Shown in pieces: positions 46,894 through 56,309 of a DNA stretch of 64,000 nucleotides. The position numbers and the translations under genes were made by a program. This DNA is from Bacteroidota bacterium (GTDB lineage: Bacteria > Bacteroidota > Ignavibacteria > Kapaibacteriales > UBA2268), in the NCBI GenBank assembly GCA_029974985.1, contig JARKQC010000360.1:186001-250000 (forward strand). The letters run 5' to 3'. Positions within the stretch are counted from its first letter, which is position 1, and each line of letters starts with the position of its first letter. A model generated the notes under the pieces. That model saw only the letters and a list, made by a program, of their open reading frames with translations. It searched no databases and was not told where the DNA came from.

Positions 46894-47619
46894 ATGAAAT
46901 CAATAGTAGTAATCCCAACATATAATGAAATAGAAAATATTGAGTCGCTTATTAACATAGTTCTAAGTAAAATAAACGGACTTAATATTCTTGTTGTTGA
47001 TGATAATTCCCCCGATGGCACTGCTAAAGCTGTCAAAGAAATGATGAAAAACGATGATAGAATTCATCTTATTGAAAGACCCGGTAAAATGGGTCTTGGC
47101 ACTGCTTATTGCGACGGTTTCAGATATGCTTTGGACAAAGGTTTTGAAGCTATTTTCGAAATGGATGCTGATTTCTCACACGATCCTAACGAATTGCCCA
47201 AATTTTTGGAAAAGATTGAAGAGGGTTATGATTTAGTGATTGGATCGCGATATATTAAAGGGGTAAATGTAATTAATTGGCCCCTAAGCAGATTGCTTTT
47301 AAGCTATTTTGCAAATATGTACTCTCGCGTTATCACTGGAATGCCCGTTATGGATGCAACTGGCGGATTTAAATGTTTTCGTGCTTCGAAATTAGCAGAA
47401 ATTGATTTAAGCTCCGTAAAAACAAATGGATACGGCTTTCAGATTGAAATGAATTATCGTATGTGGGTAAATGGTGCTAAAATCAAAGAATTACCAATTA
47501 TTTTTGTTGATAGGCTAAACGGTGTATCAAAAATGAATAAGGGCATAATTTATGAAGCAATATTTTTAGTATGGAAATTAAAAATATTTAAGAGTTCTTT
47601 TAAGAATAAAAAGAAATAA
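46894..47619 (+). CDS. Polyprenol-phosphate mannosyltransferase-like GT2 (Dpm1 type)
   Basis: 241 residues. It follows the Dpm1 plan: VVIPTYNEIENIESLI, LVVDDNSPDGTAKAVKEM, the acceptor site FEMDADFSHDPNELP and a C-terminal AIFLVWKLKIF. Enzymes of this group load mannose or a related sugar from a nucleotide donor on a polyprenol phosphate. No TM helices follow the catalytic domain, as in bacterial single-domain forms. It is followed directly by the fused glycosyltransferase gene. Confidence 0.9.
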   Translation: MKSIVVIPTYNEIENIESLINIVLSKINGLNILVVDDNSPDGTAKAVKEMMKNDDRIHLIERPGKMGLGTAYCDGFRYALDKGFEAIFEMDADFSHDPNELPKFLEKIEEGYDLVIGSRYIKGVNVINWPLSRLLLSYFANMYSRVITGMPVMDATGGFKCFRASKLAEIDLSSVKTNGYGFQIEMNYRMWVNGAKIKELPIIFVDRLNGVSKMNKGIIYEAIFLVWKLKIFKSSFKNKKK

Positions 47620-47634
47620 TTGGATTATTTTAAT

Positions 47635-49563
47635 ATGTACGATTATGATATATCAATAATTATCGTCAATTATAATGTACGAGATTATTTATATAAGTGT
47701 CTGAAATCTATCGAAGAAGCATCGCAAAATCTTCGTGTTGAGACAATAGTCGTTGATAATAATTCCGATGATAATTCCGTAGAATACTTAAAGCCGCATT
47801 TCCCGAAAGTACAATTTATCGCATCGAAAGAAAATCTTGGATTTGGCAGAGCTAATAATCTTGGTTTTACTTATGCCAAGGGCAAATATTATTTAATTCT
47901 TAATCCCGATACCATTCTCCAAGAAAATACTCTTACAACAATGTATAATTATATGGAGGAGCATAAGGAGGTTGGTGTTTCAATCTGCAAAGTATTAAAT
48001 GCTGATGGCTCTTTTCAAGCCGCTTGTAAACGCGGATTTCCTACACCTTGGGCTTCGTTTACAAAACTTTTTGGACTGCAAGCACTCTTTCCAAAATCGA
48101 AACTTTTCGGTCGTTACAATCAAGCATATATGCCTACTGACGAAACTCAATATGTAGAGGCAGTAATAGGTGCGTTTATGTTTGTTCATAGAGATGTAAT
48201 AAATGAAGTTGGCGGATTTGACCCCGATTTCTTTATGTATGGTGAGGATTTAGACCTTTGCTATCGTATTCATAAAGCGGGCTATAAAAATGCTTATGTA
48301 CATACCACTTCGATTATTCATTACAAAGGCGAAAGTTCCAAACGTAGCAGTATGGATAATATAAAAATCTTTTACGAGGCAATGGAAATTTTTGCACGTA
48401 AACATTATGCAAATTCTAATTTATTCCTATTGTTTATGAAATTAGGTATAAAATTACGTACATTTATTGCGTATTTATCTAAATATAAGCGTGATATTTT
48501 ACTTGTTACGATAGATTCTATATTTTTAATATTTAGTTTGCTGTTAGGTACATATATCGTATTTGGTAGATTTTTAGGATTTCCCGACTATGCTTACCCT
48601 ACTGTTTTTATAGTGATTTTATCAATATCATTTATAAATATGGTGTTAGTAGGCGAGTATTTTGAGGATTCTGGCTCAATAGCTAAGACGGTTTTTGGTA
48701 ATACGATTAGTTTTATGGCGTTATCTACACTTACGTATTTTTTCCCAGCTTATAGATTTAGCCGTGGAGCTTTGTTAGTTACCATAGGGCTTACTATTAT
48801 TTTATCAGTAACATTTAGGATAATATTAAATGTGCTTTTCAAAGCGGGCAAGGGCGAAAGCGTGAGAGCAATATTTATTGGTAGTCCAAGTACTTTTCAG
48901 CAGTTATTAGATGATTTCCGAAAGAGTAATCCACTCGATATATTTTTAGCTGGATTTGTAAATGACGATTCTAATGAAAGTGATGTTGCTATACCTTGGC
49001 TTGGTCGAAAAAACCATCTAAATGAGATAATTAAAGAGCATAAAATTAATAATGTAATAATTACCGACCCAAAGATGAGTAGCGAACAAATTATGAGGAT
49101 TATTTCAATTCCATCGAATAAAAAGGCAAAATTTCACTTAGCACACAAATATGAGGATTTTATAGCATCGCAATTAATTAATAATATTACTTTTTCGCAG
49201 AAATCGTTACCGAGATATAATATTCACCTACTAAGATTTCGCATTTATAAGCGGATTTTGGATATTCTTGTATCATTCTTGCTTATTATAAGCATAATTC
49301 CGCTATTTATTTTATCCAAAAGAGGAATAAAATTTAGCGATTTGATGAAGGTATTTATTGGTAAATATTCTCTAATTGGTATTAAGGAAATTAATAATGA
49401 TAGCTTAGGAATGAAACAAGGCTTGATTACTCTCGCAGATTTATCTTCCATCGGAACTGTACCCGCAGAATCCATAAATGAGCTAAACGAATATTATCTC
49501 AAAAATTATTCTATCTCATTGGATTTAGAAATTCTAATTAAGTTTATGCTGAAAAGTGAATAA
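47635..49563 (+). CDS. GT2 glycosyltransferase fused to a degenerate sugar-phosphotransferase domain
   Basis: About 642 residues. The first 270 are a rhamnosyltransferase-like GT2 (ISIIIVNYNVRDYLYKCLKS, VVDNNSDDNS, LILNPDTILQE, FFMYGEDLDLCYRIHKAGYK). Residues about 285-400 form several TM helices, then a Rossmann-like domain (VRAIFIGSPSTFQQLL) and a last part laid out like the Bac_transf domain (YKRILDILVSFLLII). That last domain lacks KFRSM, the DExPQ motif and the PRPE motif seen in the intact paralogue at 45386-46870; KYSLIGIKE stands where VVGPRPE should be. It is thus a probable pseudoenzyme. ATG 47635 is preferred to a TTG at 47620. Confidence 0.83.
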   Translation: MYDYDISIIIVNYNVRDYLYKCLKSIEEASQNLRVETIVVDNNSDDNSVEYLKPHFPKVQFIASKENLGFGRANNLGFTYAKGKYYLILNPDTILQENTLTTMYNYMEEHKEVGVSICKVLNADGSFQAACKRGFPTPWASFTKLFGLQALFPKSKLFGRYNQAYMPTDETQYVEAVIGAFMFVHRDVINEVGGFDPDFFMYGEDLDLCYRIHKAGYKNAYVHTTSIIHYKGESSKRSSMDNIKIFYEAMEIFARKHYANSNLFLLFMKLGIKLRTFIAYLSKYKRDILLVTIDSIFLIFSLLLGTYIVFGRFLGFPDYAYPTVFIVILSISFINMVLVGEYFEDSGSIAKTVFGNTISFMALSTLTYFFPAYRFSRGALLVTIGLTIILSVTFRIILNVLFKAGKGESVRAIFIGSPSTFQQLLDDFRKSNPLDIFLAGFVNDDSNESDVAIPWLGRKNHLNEIIKEHKINNVIITDPKMSSEQIMRIISIPSNKKAKFHLAHKYEDFIASQLINNITFSQKSLPRYNIHLLRFRIYKRILDILVSFLLIISIIPLFILSKRGIKFSDLMKVFIGKYSLIGIKEINNDSLGMKQGLITLADLSSIGTVPAESINELNEYYLKNYSISLDLEILIKFMLKSE

Positions 49564-49579
49564 AAAAATAATAGTTAAA

Positions 49580-50293
49580 TTATTTATAAGGTTTTAATAT
49601 TTCTATAAATTTTTCAACCGACTTTATGAGCGATTCTTTAGCAATTGGTTTGAAAAACTCTGGTTGATGTATTGGTTCATCAACTTTGCGTTCACCTTTT
49701 ACTAAAGTCATTATTTCTAAATCTATATCAAAATATGATAATAATGTATGGGTACTATGGCTACCATAAATAATTTTTTTATCAATTTCTGAATAATCGC
49801 CAGTAAGCTGGCTTTCTAACTGAAATAATACACATTTTAAATTTGGATATATGGTTTTTAAAAGTGTAAAATCTACAAGAACTCGTTTCAACATTGCGTT
49901 TTCAGTATATGATTTACATTCAATTCCTACTGCAAATTCATCTTTAACAAATGTATGTATGTCAACTTGTGCACGAAAAATAAAATCTTTGTAATTATCA
50001 TTAATCCAATTTCTAATTTCAGTTGATTTGATTCTTGATAAATAATTAATATTGAGTGGAATAGGAATTTTGTTTGTAGGGAAGCTCAAATCATCAATAT
50101 TTCCTTTAAGCTCATTCCAAGCAATATAAAACAATTCTTTACATAATTCTTCTAATAATTTGCCTTTAGCCGCTCTAATTATACCGCCATAAGCACGATC
50201 CGAATCAACTTGGGCAATATATTCTATTCCTTTAATTTTATTATTTACTAAATTAACAAGTTGATTTATTTTTGGAATATTTTTCTTTTTCAT
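49580..50293 (-). CDS. Type II restriction endonuclease (PD-(D/E)xK)
   Basis: 237 residues. A metal-binding core is visible as VDIHTFVKDEF followed by GIECKSYTE, that is Asp then Glu-x-Lys, typical of PD-(D/E)xK nucleases. An early part has GGIIRAAKGKLLEELC, a helix often found in restriction enzymes. It begins 6 bases after the methyltransferase gene, in the M-then-R order that lets methylation come first. The target sequence cannot be told; the role is inferred from the nuclease motif and its partner. Confidence 0.78.
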   Translation of the reverse strand: MKKKNIPKINQLVNLVNNKIKGIEYIAQVDSDRAYGGIIRAAKGKLLEELCKELFYIAWNELKGNIDDLSFPTNKIPIPLNINYLSRIKSTEIRNWINDNYKDFIFRAQVDIHTFVKDEFAVGIECKSYTENAMLKRVLVDFTLLKTIYPNLKCVLFQLESQLTGDYSEIDKKIIYGSHSTHTLLSYFDIDLEIMTLVKGERKVDEPIHQPEFFKPIAKESLIKSVEKFIEILKPYK

Positions 50294-50299
50294 AATATT

Positions 50300-51448
50300 T
50301 TAAAATAATGAGTTTGCAATACGTTCTTTTGCAATATTGCAATACTTCTCTGAAATATCAATCCCTAAATATCTACGATTAATTTTTTTTGCTACCGTTG
50401 TTGTGGTACCCGCACCATTAAATGGATCTAAAACTATATCATTTTTAAATGAAAATAACTGTAATGCACGTAAAACTAATTCTTCTGGAAACATAGCGGG
50501 ATGATCATAGTGTTTCATATTTCTTTCTGGTGCAATTGACCACTTTCCAACAACCCATTTTTTAAAATCCTCTACAGAAATATCTATATTATCAGCATCA
50601 CCAACTTTTTTTAAATCACCTTTACAAAATACTTCTAAAAATTCCCAAGTATATTTTAAATAAGGATTACTAGGGCTTTTCCAACTACCCCAAGCAGTAT
50701 ATTTGCAATTATAATTATTTTTTTCCCAAAGAATTTCACCTTTCCAAATCATTTTGTTCTGAATAAAAAAATTACTGATAATATGATGAGTTGGAATATA
50801 ATCTGAAAAAAGTGGCTGAACATTTATTATTACTCTACCTCCAAATTTTAATACTCTTATACATTCTTGGAAAATATTGAATAATTTATCAAAATATTTT
50901 TCCCAATGATTATCATCTTGCGTACTTGCATAATCTAATCCAAAATTATATGGTGGTGATGTTACAATAATATCAATACAATTATCAGGTAACTTTTTTA
51001 ATATTTCAAAACTATCTCCACATAGAATTTTATTTTCAAAATCTAAAGGTATTTCATTATTAATTTTAGAAAAATTATTATCTTTAGTATAATAAAATTG
51101 TTGGCGTTTTTCTTCTTTTTCTTTTCTATTTATTACTTTGCGCTCTTTATTATAATCAACATATACGCGTTTACCACTTTTTAATCCATAACTTTTTATA
51201 TTGCTAATAGCTTCATATATCTGTTGTACAATATATTTTGAATCATTATTGAGTGAACCGTTTTCGAGAACTTTATTAACAATGTTCTGAAAATTATTAT
51301 AATCTAATGAGCCTAATTGAATATTTGCTGATTGATTTGTTAAATCAAAATTGAATTCATCAGAAAATAAGGGTGTAAATATATTTAATATTTTATCATT
51401 TTCGATATTAATATTATTATCAATCGCTATATTAATTTCTTTTAACAT
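50300..51448 (-). CDS. Type II DNA methyltransferase (beta class, TSPPY)
   Basis: 382 residues. The catalytic motif IVTSPPYNFGLDY comes before the SAM motif DPFNGAGTTTTVAKK, which is the beta-class order. This class includes N4-cytosine and N6-adenine enzymes; the SPPY form favours N4-cytosine but is not decisive. Other family phrases are RVIINVQPLFSDY and MFPEELVLRALQLF, and near the end RRYLGIDISEKYCNIAKERI. The N-terminal 120 residues look like a helical extension. It protects host DNA from the endonuclease encoded directly downstream. Confidence 0.92.
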   Translation of the reverse strand: MLKEINIAIDNNINIENDKILNIFTPLFSDEFNFDLTNQSANIQLGSLDYNNFQNIVNKVLENGSLNNDSKYIVQQIYEAISNIKSYGLKSGKRVYVDYNKERKVINRKEKEEKRQQFYYTKDNNFSKINNEIPLDFENKILCGDSFEILKKLPDNCIDIIVTSPPYNFGLDYASTQDDNHWEKYFDKLFNIFQECIRVLKFGGRVIINVQPLFSDYIPTHHIISNFFIQNKMIWKGEILWEKNNYNCKYTAWGSWKSPSNPYLKYTWEFLEVFCKGDLKKVGDADNIDISVEDFKKWVVGKWSIAPERNMKHYDHPAMFPEELVLRALQLFSFKNDIVLDPFNGAGTTTTVAKKINRRYLGIDISEKYCNIAKERIANSLF

Positions 51449-51632
51449 TTTTCAAGTATTTTTTTATTTATTATTAAAACAATTTATATATACAAAGGTA
51501 AACATTTAAAAATATTTTATCAAATAATTATTGATAAGTATAATAATAAAATTAATAAAGTAAATTCTCTTTATTTTGTTTATATTAGTATTTTATAATT
51601 TTAACATTTTTATTAATATTTTAAGAATGATT

Positions 51633-54026
51633 ATGAAATATTATTCAACAATTTTTGTTCTAATTTTTGTTTCCTTTATAGCTCGCTCTGAAAGTATAAA
51701 TTTTAATGATTTAAGTATTAATCAGAATAAGAAAAATACAGAAAAATTTCAGCATATCTCAAGCCAAATTAATAATCAAGCAATTCAAAAAATAATTTCA
51801 AGTAACGAGTTTTCGATTTATAATTTTCCAATAAATAGTAGTGAAAATTCAACTATTAAATTTAAAAAATATAATAGTATTTTTAAATCTTATAGTAAAT
51901 TTTATATTGGAAATTCAGAAGTAGCCATTCCCGAATCATATTTTTATCGTGGTTATATAGAAAACAAGGAAAATTCAAAGGTATTTGTTAGTATTGTAAA
52001 TAATATTATTTCAATTATTAGCGAGTATAAAGATGAAAGCACTTATTTTTTCCCTTCACCAAGCGATAACTCAATTTATAATCTATATCATTCGAGTGAT
52101 AATAATATTTTGGGTATAATAAATGGCTATGACTATCCTGAAGATTATCAATTTTTAATAAATTTAAAATCAAAAGTTGATGAAAAAGAAAAATTATTAT
52201 CAAAAGATTTATTAGAACTCGACTTAGCTTATGAAGCAGATTCAGAAGTATTTAAGGCTTGTGGTGGAGATATTAAGAAAACAGAAGCATATCTTATTAC
52301 TATGCTTTCGAGAGTTAGCTCTTTATTTGAAGAATTTATTGATGTACGAATTAATATTTCTTGGTTAAAAATATGGACAAACGACCCAAACGACCCATAT
52401 AATGCAAAAGGAGATTACGCTATTTTACGTGATAAAGCATTGCCTTATTGGGATCAAAATTATCAAGATGTTCAGAGAGATTTATTTCACGTAAGCACCT
52501 CAATTAGTTATGGTGGTGGTGGTTATGGATATTTAGACGTACTTTGTAAAAATAAATATTACGGTATGGCTGTAACATCTATTCAATGCGGAAATGATTT
52601 AAATTCCTTCAATTTTTCTTATGATATTTATATAACTGCCCACGAAATCGGTCATAATTTTAACGCTCAGCATACTCATAGTTGCTATTGGAATAATGCT
52701 CCGCTTGATACCTGCGTTGTTGATAATGCTTGCATTCCCGAAGGAACGAAAGCCAAACCAAATCCCGGTTCAATAATGAGTTATTGCGGAGGCACGAATA
52801 ATGCCGCAGGTTTAGGTTATCAAGTTAGAATGATATATCGTCCCGAAAATGTACAAATTATGCGTACTACAGCAGAAAATGCGGATTGCTTAAGAAAAGT
52901 TGAAGAACCTTTTATTCAATTAATTTCTCCAATTGGAAAAGAAAACTTCGAAGCAAGTAAAGCGATTCCAATAAAATGGAAATCATATAATATCGAAAAT
53001 ATTGATATTTATTATTCTGCTAATAGCGGGATTGATTGGATTTTAATCGAAAAAAATATCAATGCAAATGAGCAAATTTATGAATGGAGCGTAGGGGAAA
53101 TTTGCTCTAATAAAATGAGAATTAAAATTGTAAATTCATATCAAAATGATATAGAAAGTAGTAGTGATGATGATTTTATTATTAAAATTATTGACCCAGA
53201 AAAATTAATAGCTTATTATCCATTTGATGGAAATTCTAATGATGAGCAGTTTTGCCATTTCTATAATGCAGAAAATATTAATAATGTCATTTATACAAAA
53301 GATAGAAACGGCGAAAACGAGAAATGTGCAGAGTTTTCGGGGAATAATTATTTGAAGGTAGATAATTTTGATTCGATTTATGATGAATTAACAATATCTT
53401 TTTGGATAAATTTATCGAGTTTAGATGGAAATCAGCATATTTTAGGAACAGATTGGCAAGCGGGTTGGTCTTTTTCAGTATATTATTGGGGTCAGTTTGG
53501 AGTATCATTTTATCACATTGGAAAACAAAGCCCCGATCAATTATGGGCGGGTTCATTAGAAAAAAATAGATGGTATCACATTGCAATTACATATAATAAT
53601 CAAAATGCAAAAATTTATATTGATGGAGTTTTGAAAGCAAATCAAGATTGGAATAACGCGCCTAAATTAAGTAAATTCAGCAATACTCCATTTTATTTTG
53701 GTGCAAGAAACGGTAAAGAATATTTTAGCGGAAAATTAGATGAAGTAAAACTTTATAGCAGAGTTTTATCAATCGAAGAAATTGAAAAATCTACAAATAT
53801 TGAAGAAAATTATTATCAAGTAAAAAATTATATTTATCCAAATCCAGCTAATGATTATATATTTATTGGTGATTACGATATCGAAATTCCTTATGAAATT
53901 TATACATTAGAAGGCATTTTAATAGATAAATCATTTACAAATGGTAAAATCTTTTTGCCAAAAATTAATTCGGGAGTCTATATTTTAAAATATAATAATA
54001 ATATTGCAAAATTTATTAAACTTTAA
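51633..54026 (+). CDS. Secreted M12-type zinc metalloprotease with LamG domain and T9SS tail
   Basis: About 797 residues. Signal peptide (KYYSTIFVLIFVSFIARS), a propeptide-like part (about 20-210), then a reprolysin-like catalytic domain with the zinc site HEIGHNFNAQH (about 336-346) and the Met-turn SIMSYCGG. Two beta domains follow: a fibronectin-like unit, then a LamG/concanavalin unit (LIAYYPFDGNSNDEQ, TISFWINL, IDGVLKANQDW). The end is a T9SS type A sorting domain (YPNPANDYIFI, then GVYILKYNNNIAKFIKL). It should be secreted through the type IX system whose GldL/M-like genes lie at 24-27 kb. The ATG at 51633 gives a clean signal peptide. Confidence 0.88.
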   Translation: MKYYSTIFVLIFVSFIARSESINFNDLSINQNKKNTEKFQHISSQINNQAIQKIISSNEFSIYNFPINSSENSTIKFKKYNSIFKSYSKFYIGNSEVAIPESYFYRGYIENKENSKVFVSIVNNIISIISEYKDESTYFFPSPSDNSIYNLYHSSDNNILGIINGYDYPEDYQFLINLKSKVDEKEKLLSKDLLELDLAYEADSEVFKACGGDIKKTEAYLITMLSRVSSLFEEFIDVRINISWLKIWTNDPNDPYNAKGDYAILRDKALPYWDQNYQDVQRDLFHVSTSISYGGGGYGYLDVLCKNKYYGMAVTSIQCGNDLNSFNFSYDIYITAHEIGHNFNAQHTHSCYWNNAPLDTCVVDNACIPEGTKAKPNPGSIMSYCGGTNNAAGLGYQVRMIYRPENVQIMRTTAENADCLRKVEEPFIQLISPIGKENFEASKAIPIKWKSYNIENIDIYYSANSGIDWILIEKNINANEQIYEWSVGEICSNKMRIKIVNSYQNDIESSSDDDFIIKIIDPEKLIAYYPFDGNSNDEQFCHFYNAENINNVIYTKDRNGENEKCAEFSGNNYLKVDNFDSIYDELTISFWINLSSLDGNQHILGTDWQAGWSFSVYYWGQFGVSFYHIGKQSPDQLWAGSLEKNRWYHIAITYNNQNAKIYIDGVLKANQDWNNAPKLSKFSNTPFYFGARNGKEYFSGKLDEVKLYSRVLSIEEIEKSTNIEENYYQVKNYIYPNPANDYIFIGDYDIEIPYEIYTLEGILIDKSFTNGKIFLPKINSGVYILKYNNNIAKFIKL

Positions 54027-54109
54027 ATATCTATAGATAAATTAAGAAGATTGATTTTGTTAATTTTAAAAAGAAAAAAGAAATATTTATAATAGAATAG
54101 GAAAAAAAT

Positions 54110-54466
54110 ATGAAAATTCTAATTATTTTTAATCGTGCGCCCTACGACAATACTGATGTTACTTGGAATGGACTTCGGCTTGCTGATACACTTGTAAAAA
54201 ATGGTAACGAAGTAAGAATTTTTCTTATGAACGACTCCGTTGATATGGCAAGAGATGCTTGTAAACCACCAGAGAATTACGACCAAGATCTTTCAAAACT
54301 CCTTAAAGATTTAATCTCGAAGGGAGTTGCTGTAAAGGTTTGCGGAACTTGTATGGCACGTTGTGGGATTTACAAAAATCATCCATATTTTGAAGGTGCT
54401 AATAAATCTACTATGGGCGAATTGGCTACGTGGCTTGTTGATAGCGATAAAGTCTTGACTTTCTAA
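54110..54466 (+). CDS. DsrE/F-like family protein
   Basis: 118 residues, full family length. DsrE-type phrases are present: NRAPYDNTDVTWNGLRLA, EVRIFLMNDSVDMA and a cysteine motif VCGTCMARCGI around residues 92-102. Members include sulfur carriers and unassigned proteins; the pair or trio of cysteines may carry persulfide. It stands alone between the metalloprotease and a tRNA. The substrate is unknown. Confidence 0.85.
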   Translation: MKILIIFNRAPYDNTDVTWNGLRLADTLVKNGNEVRIFLMNDSVDMARDACKPPENYDQDLSKLLKDLISKGVAVKVCGTCMARCGIYKNHPYFEGANKSTMGELATWLVDSDKVLTF

Positions 54467-54521
54467 TAAAATATTAGGTTTAAATTACTCATTTTTTATT
54501 TAATTAATAAAAAATGAAATT

Positions 54522-54596
54522 TGGTAGCGCATAGGGGAATTGAACCCCTGTTTTAGCCTTGAGAGAGCTACGTCCTAACCCCTAGACGAATGCGCC
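54522..54596 (-). tRNA. tRNA-Glu (anticodon CTC)
   Basis: Reading the minus strand, the acceptor GGCGCAT pairs with ATGCGCT (first pair G-U); the D arm is GTC...GAC with the Glu-like loop AGGGGTTA. The anticodon stem TAGCT/GGCTA encloses loop CTCTCAA with anticodon CTC, and the T arm is AGGGG/CCCCT with loop TTCAATT. The discriminator is A and CCA is encoded. It reads GAG codons. Confidence 0.93.
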
Positions 54597-54675
54597 CAAT
54601 TTTTTACAAAAATACGATATTTTTTTTTATTTGATAATTTTATTATTTTATTTTAATTAATTTTAAACAAAAAAA

Positions 54676-56298
54676 CTATATTTCGGTATCGGGTAATTTT
54701 GGTTCAGCCATAATTACGGCTTCTTTTGCTACTGTTACTGAGCCCGGATTTGCTCCTTTTGGCTTTCGAACATATTTTTTAAAAGTCCAAATTACCGCTG
54801 TATATTTTGCATTTTTTGCACCTGAATAATAAGCAGTAATTTCTGCGGCTTTTTGTAGAATGTGTTTAGGAGGCTTTTCCTCTTTTTCCATTCTTATTAT
54901 TGTGTGCGAACCGCTTGTACCTCTTGCGTGCAGCCAAATATCATTTGGTTTTGCAAATTTAACGGTTAATTCATCGTTGTTTGTTGCATTTTTTCCAGCA
55001 TAAAGAATATATCCTTCGCCAAGATCAAATTTTCTAAATTTATCTTCCATAGTCATTTTTGCAGTATTAATTCTCGTTCCTGTAACTTTTTTTATTCCCG
55101 TTTCGAACCTTGCAAGTTCTTTGATATGAGTTGCTTTCTTTACTTCCTCAATTTTTTCAATAACACTTTCAAGTTTTCTCTGCATAGCGGGGATTCTAAT
55201 TTTTCTTATCTTAATATCTTCATTAGTAGAGCGTACCTTGTCATAATATTTTTTTGCATTTTCTAATAAATTTAATTTCTGGTCAAGCTTTATATTTATA
55301 TCTTGCCCATTCCAATCTTTTAGAATTATATTGTTACCATATTTTGATTTATTATTTGGGTGCGACATTAGTATATCAGCATATATTCGATATTCTTCTT
55401 TTCTTTGATACGCACTTTCTAAATCAGACATATTTTCTAATTGTTTTCTTAATTTATGCTCTTCTTTTTGAAGATAATTCAAAATAGTTTTATGTTCATT
55501 TCTAAATTCTGAATCAATAATATCAGAAACAATTTTTTTATCAACTGCTTCGGAGCAGATTTGATGAAATGATTTAAGCTCCATATCAATAAGTGCTAAT
55601 GGCGACATAACTTTTCGGTGATGGTCATCCTCCATTACAAAAAATTTATCCGAATTGATAAGTTCATTAATTATATTATCAACAATAAATCTAATTTTAT
55701 TAAATTGAATTGAACTTAATTCAGAAAGTAGTGTATTACTATCAATATGAGGAAGCCTATGCAAAACTTCATTTGCATAAGTACTTCCAAATAATAAGTT
55801 TGAATTTGCTAATGCTGATTTGATACTCGTATTTTGGGGAAATTGCTGGAAATCAGGGTGATTTTCTTCTTTTATTACAAATTCTAATCCTACATTAGAT
55901 TTTTTATCTTTAAAAGAATCAAAAATTATTCCCTTAGAATTTACTAATAAGAAATTACTATGAATGCCACCGAACATAACAGCATAGCAGGTCGTATGTA
56001 AAAAATTAAGTTTTACTATTCTACTTTTCCCAACTACTTCTGCATTCTGAAAAATATCTCCTTCGAGGTCACTCAATATATTCACTGAATTTTTGCGGGC
56101 TTTTTTAAAATTCGCTTTTAGATAAATCGAATCGTATTTACTATCGCTATTAAAAACGATAAATGACTCTCTTATTCCATCATTTAAACTAATTATAAAA
56201 GAGTCTTTATCTTGCGTGAAACATTCGCTTACAATCCAGCCGCTAAGCTTATTAATATCTTTAACAATATGAAGAAGAGTATAATAATTACGAATCAT
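54676..56298 (-). CDS. NFACT-family protein (RqcH/FbpA-like)
   Basis: 540 residues, with NFACT-N (about 1-230), a coiled-coil arm (about 250-390) and the C-terminal NFACT-R domain (YILYAGKNATNNDELT, then PNDIWLHARGTSGSHTII). RqcH binds 50S subunits with stalled peptidyl-tRNA and adds C-terminal alanine tails. In B. subtilis RqcH an Asp-Arg pair (DR) in NFACT-N is needed for tailing; the corresponding spot here reads KSR (residues 91-93), so Asp seems replaced by Ser. It starts 11 bases after yicC on the same strand. The family call is certain; tailing activity is open. Confidence 0.9.
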   Translation of the reverse strand: MIRNYYTLLHIVKDINKLSGWIVSECFTQDKDSFIISLNDGIRESFIVFNSDSKYDSIYLKANFKKARKNSVNILSDLEGDIFQNAEVVGKSRIVKLNFLHTTCYAVMFGGIHSNFLLVNSKGIIFDSFKDKKSNVGLEFVIKEENHPDFQQFPQNTSIKSALANSNLLFGSTYANEVLHRLPHIDSNTLLSELSSIQFNKIRFIVDNIINELINSDKFFVMEDDHHRKVMSPLALIDMELKSFHQICSEAVDKKIVSDIIDSEFRNEHKTILNYLQKEEHKLRKQLENMSDLESAYQRKEEYRIYADILMSHPNNKSKYGNNIILKDWNGQDINIKLDQKLNLLENAKKYYDKVRSTNEDIKIRKIRIPAMQRKLESVIEKIEEVKKATHIKELARFETGIKKVTGTRINTAKMTMEDKFRKFDLGEGYILYAGKNATNNDELTVKFAKPNDIWLHARGTSGSHTIIRMEKEEKPPKHILQKAAEITAYYSGAKNAKYTAVIWTFKKYVRKPKGANPGSVTVAKEAVIMAEPKLPDTEI

Positions 56299-56309
56299 TT
56301 TTAAGCTAA

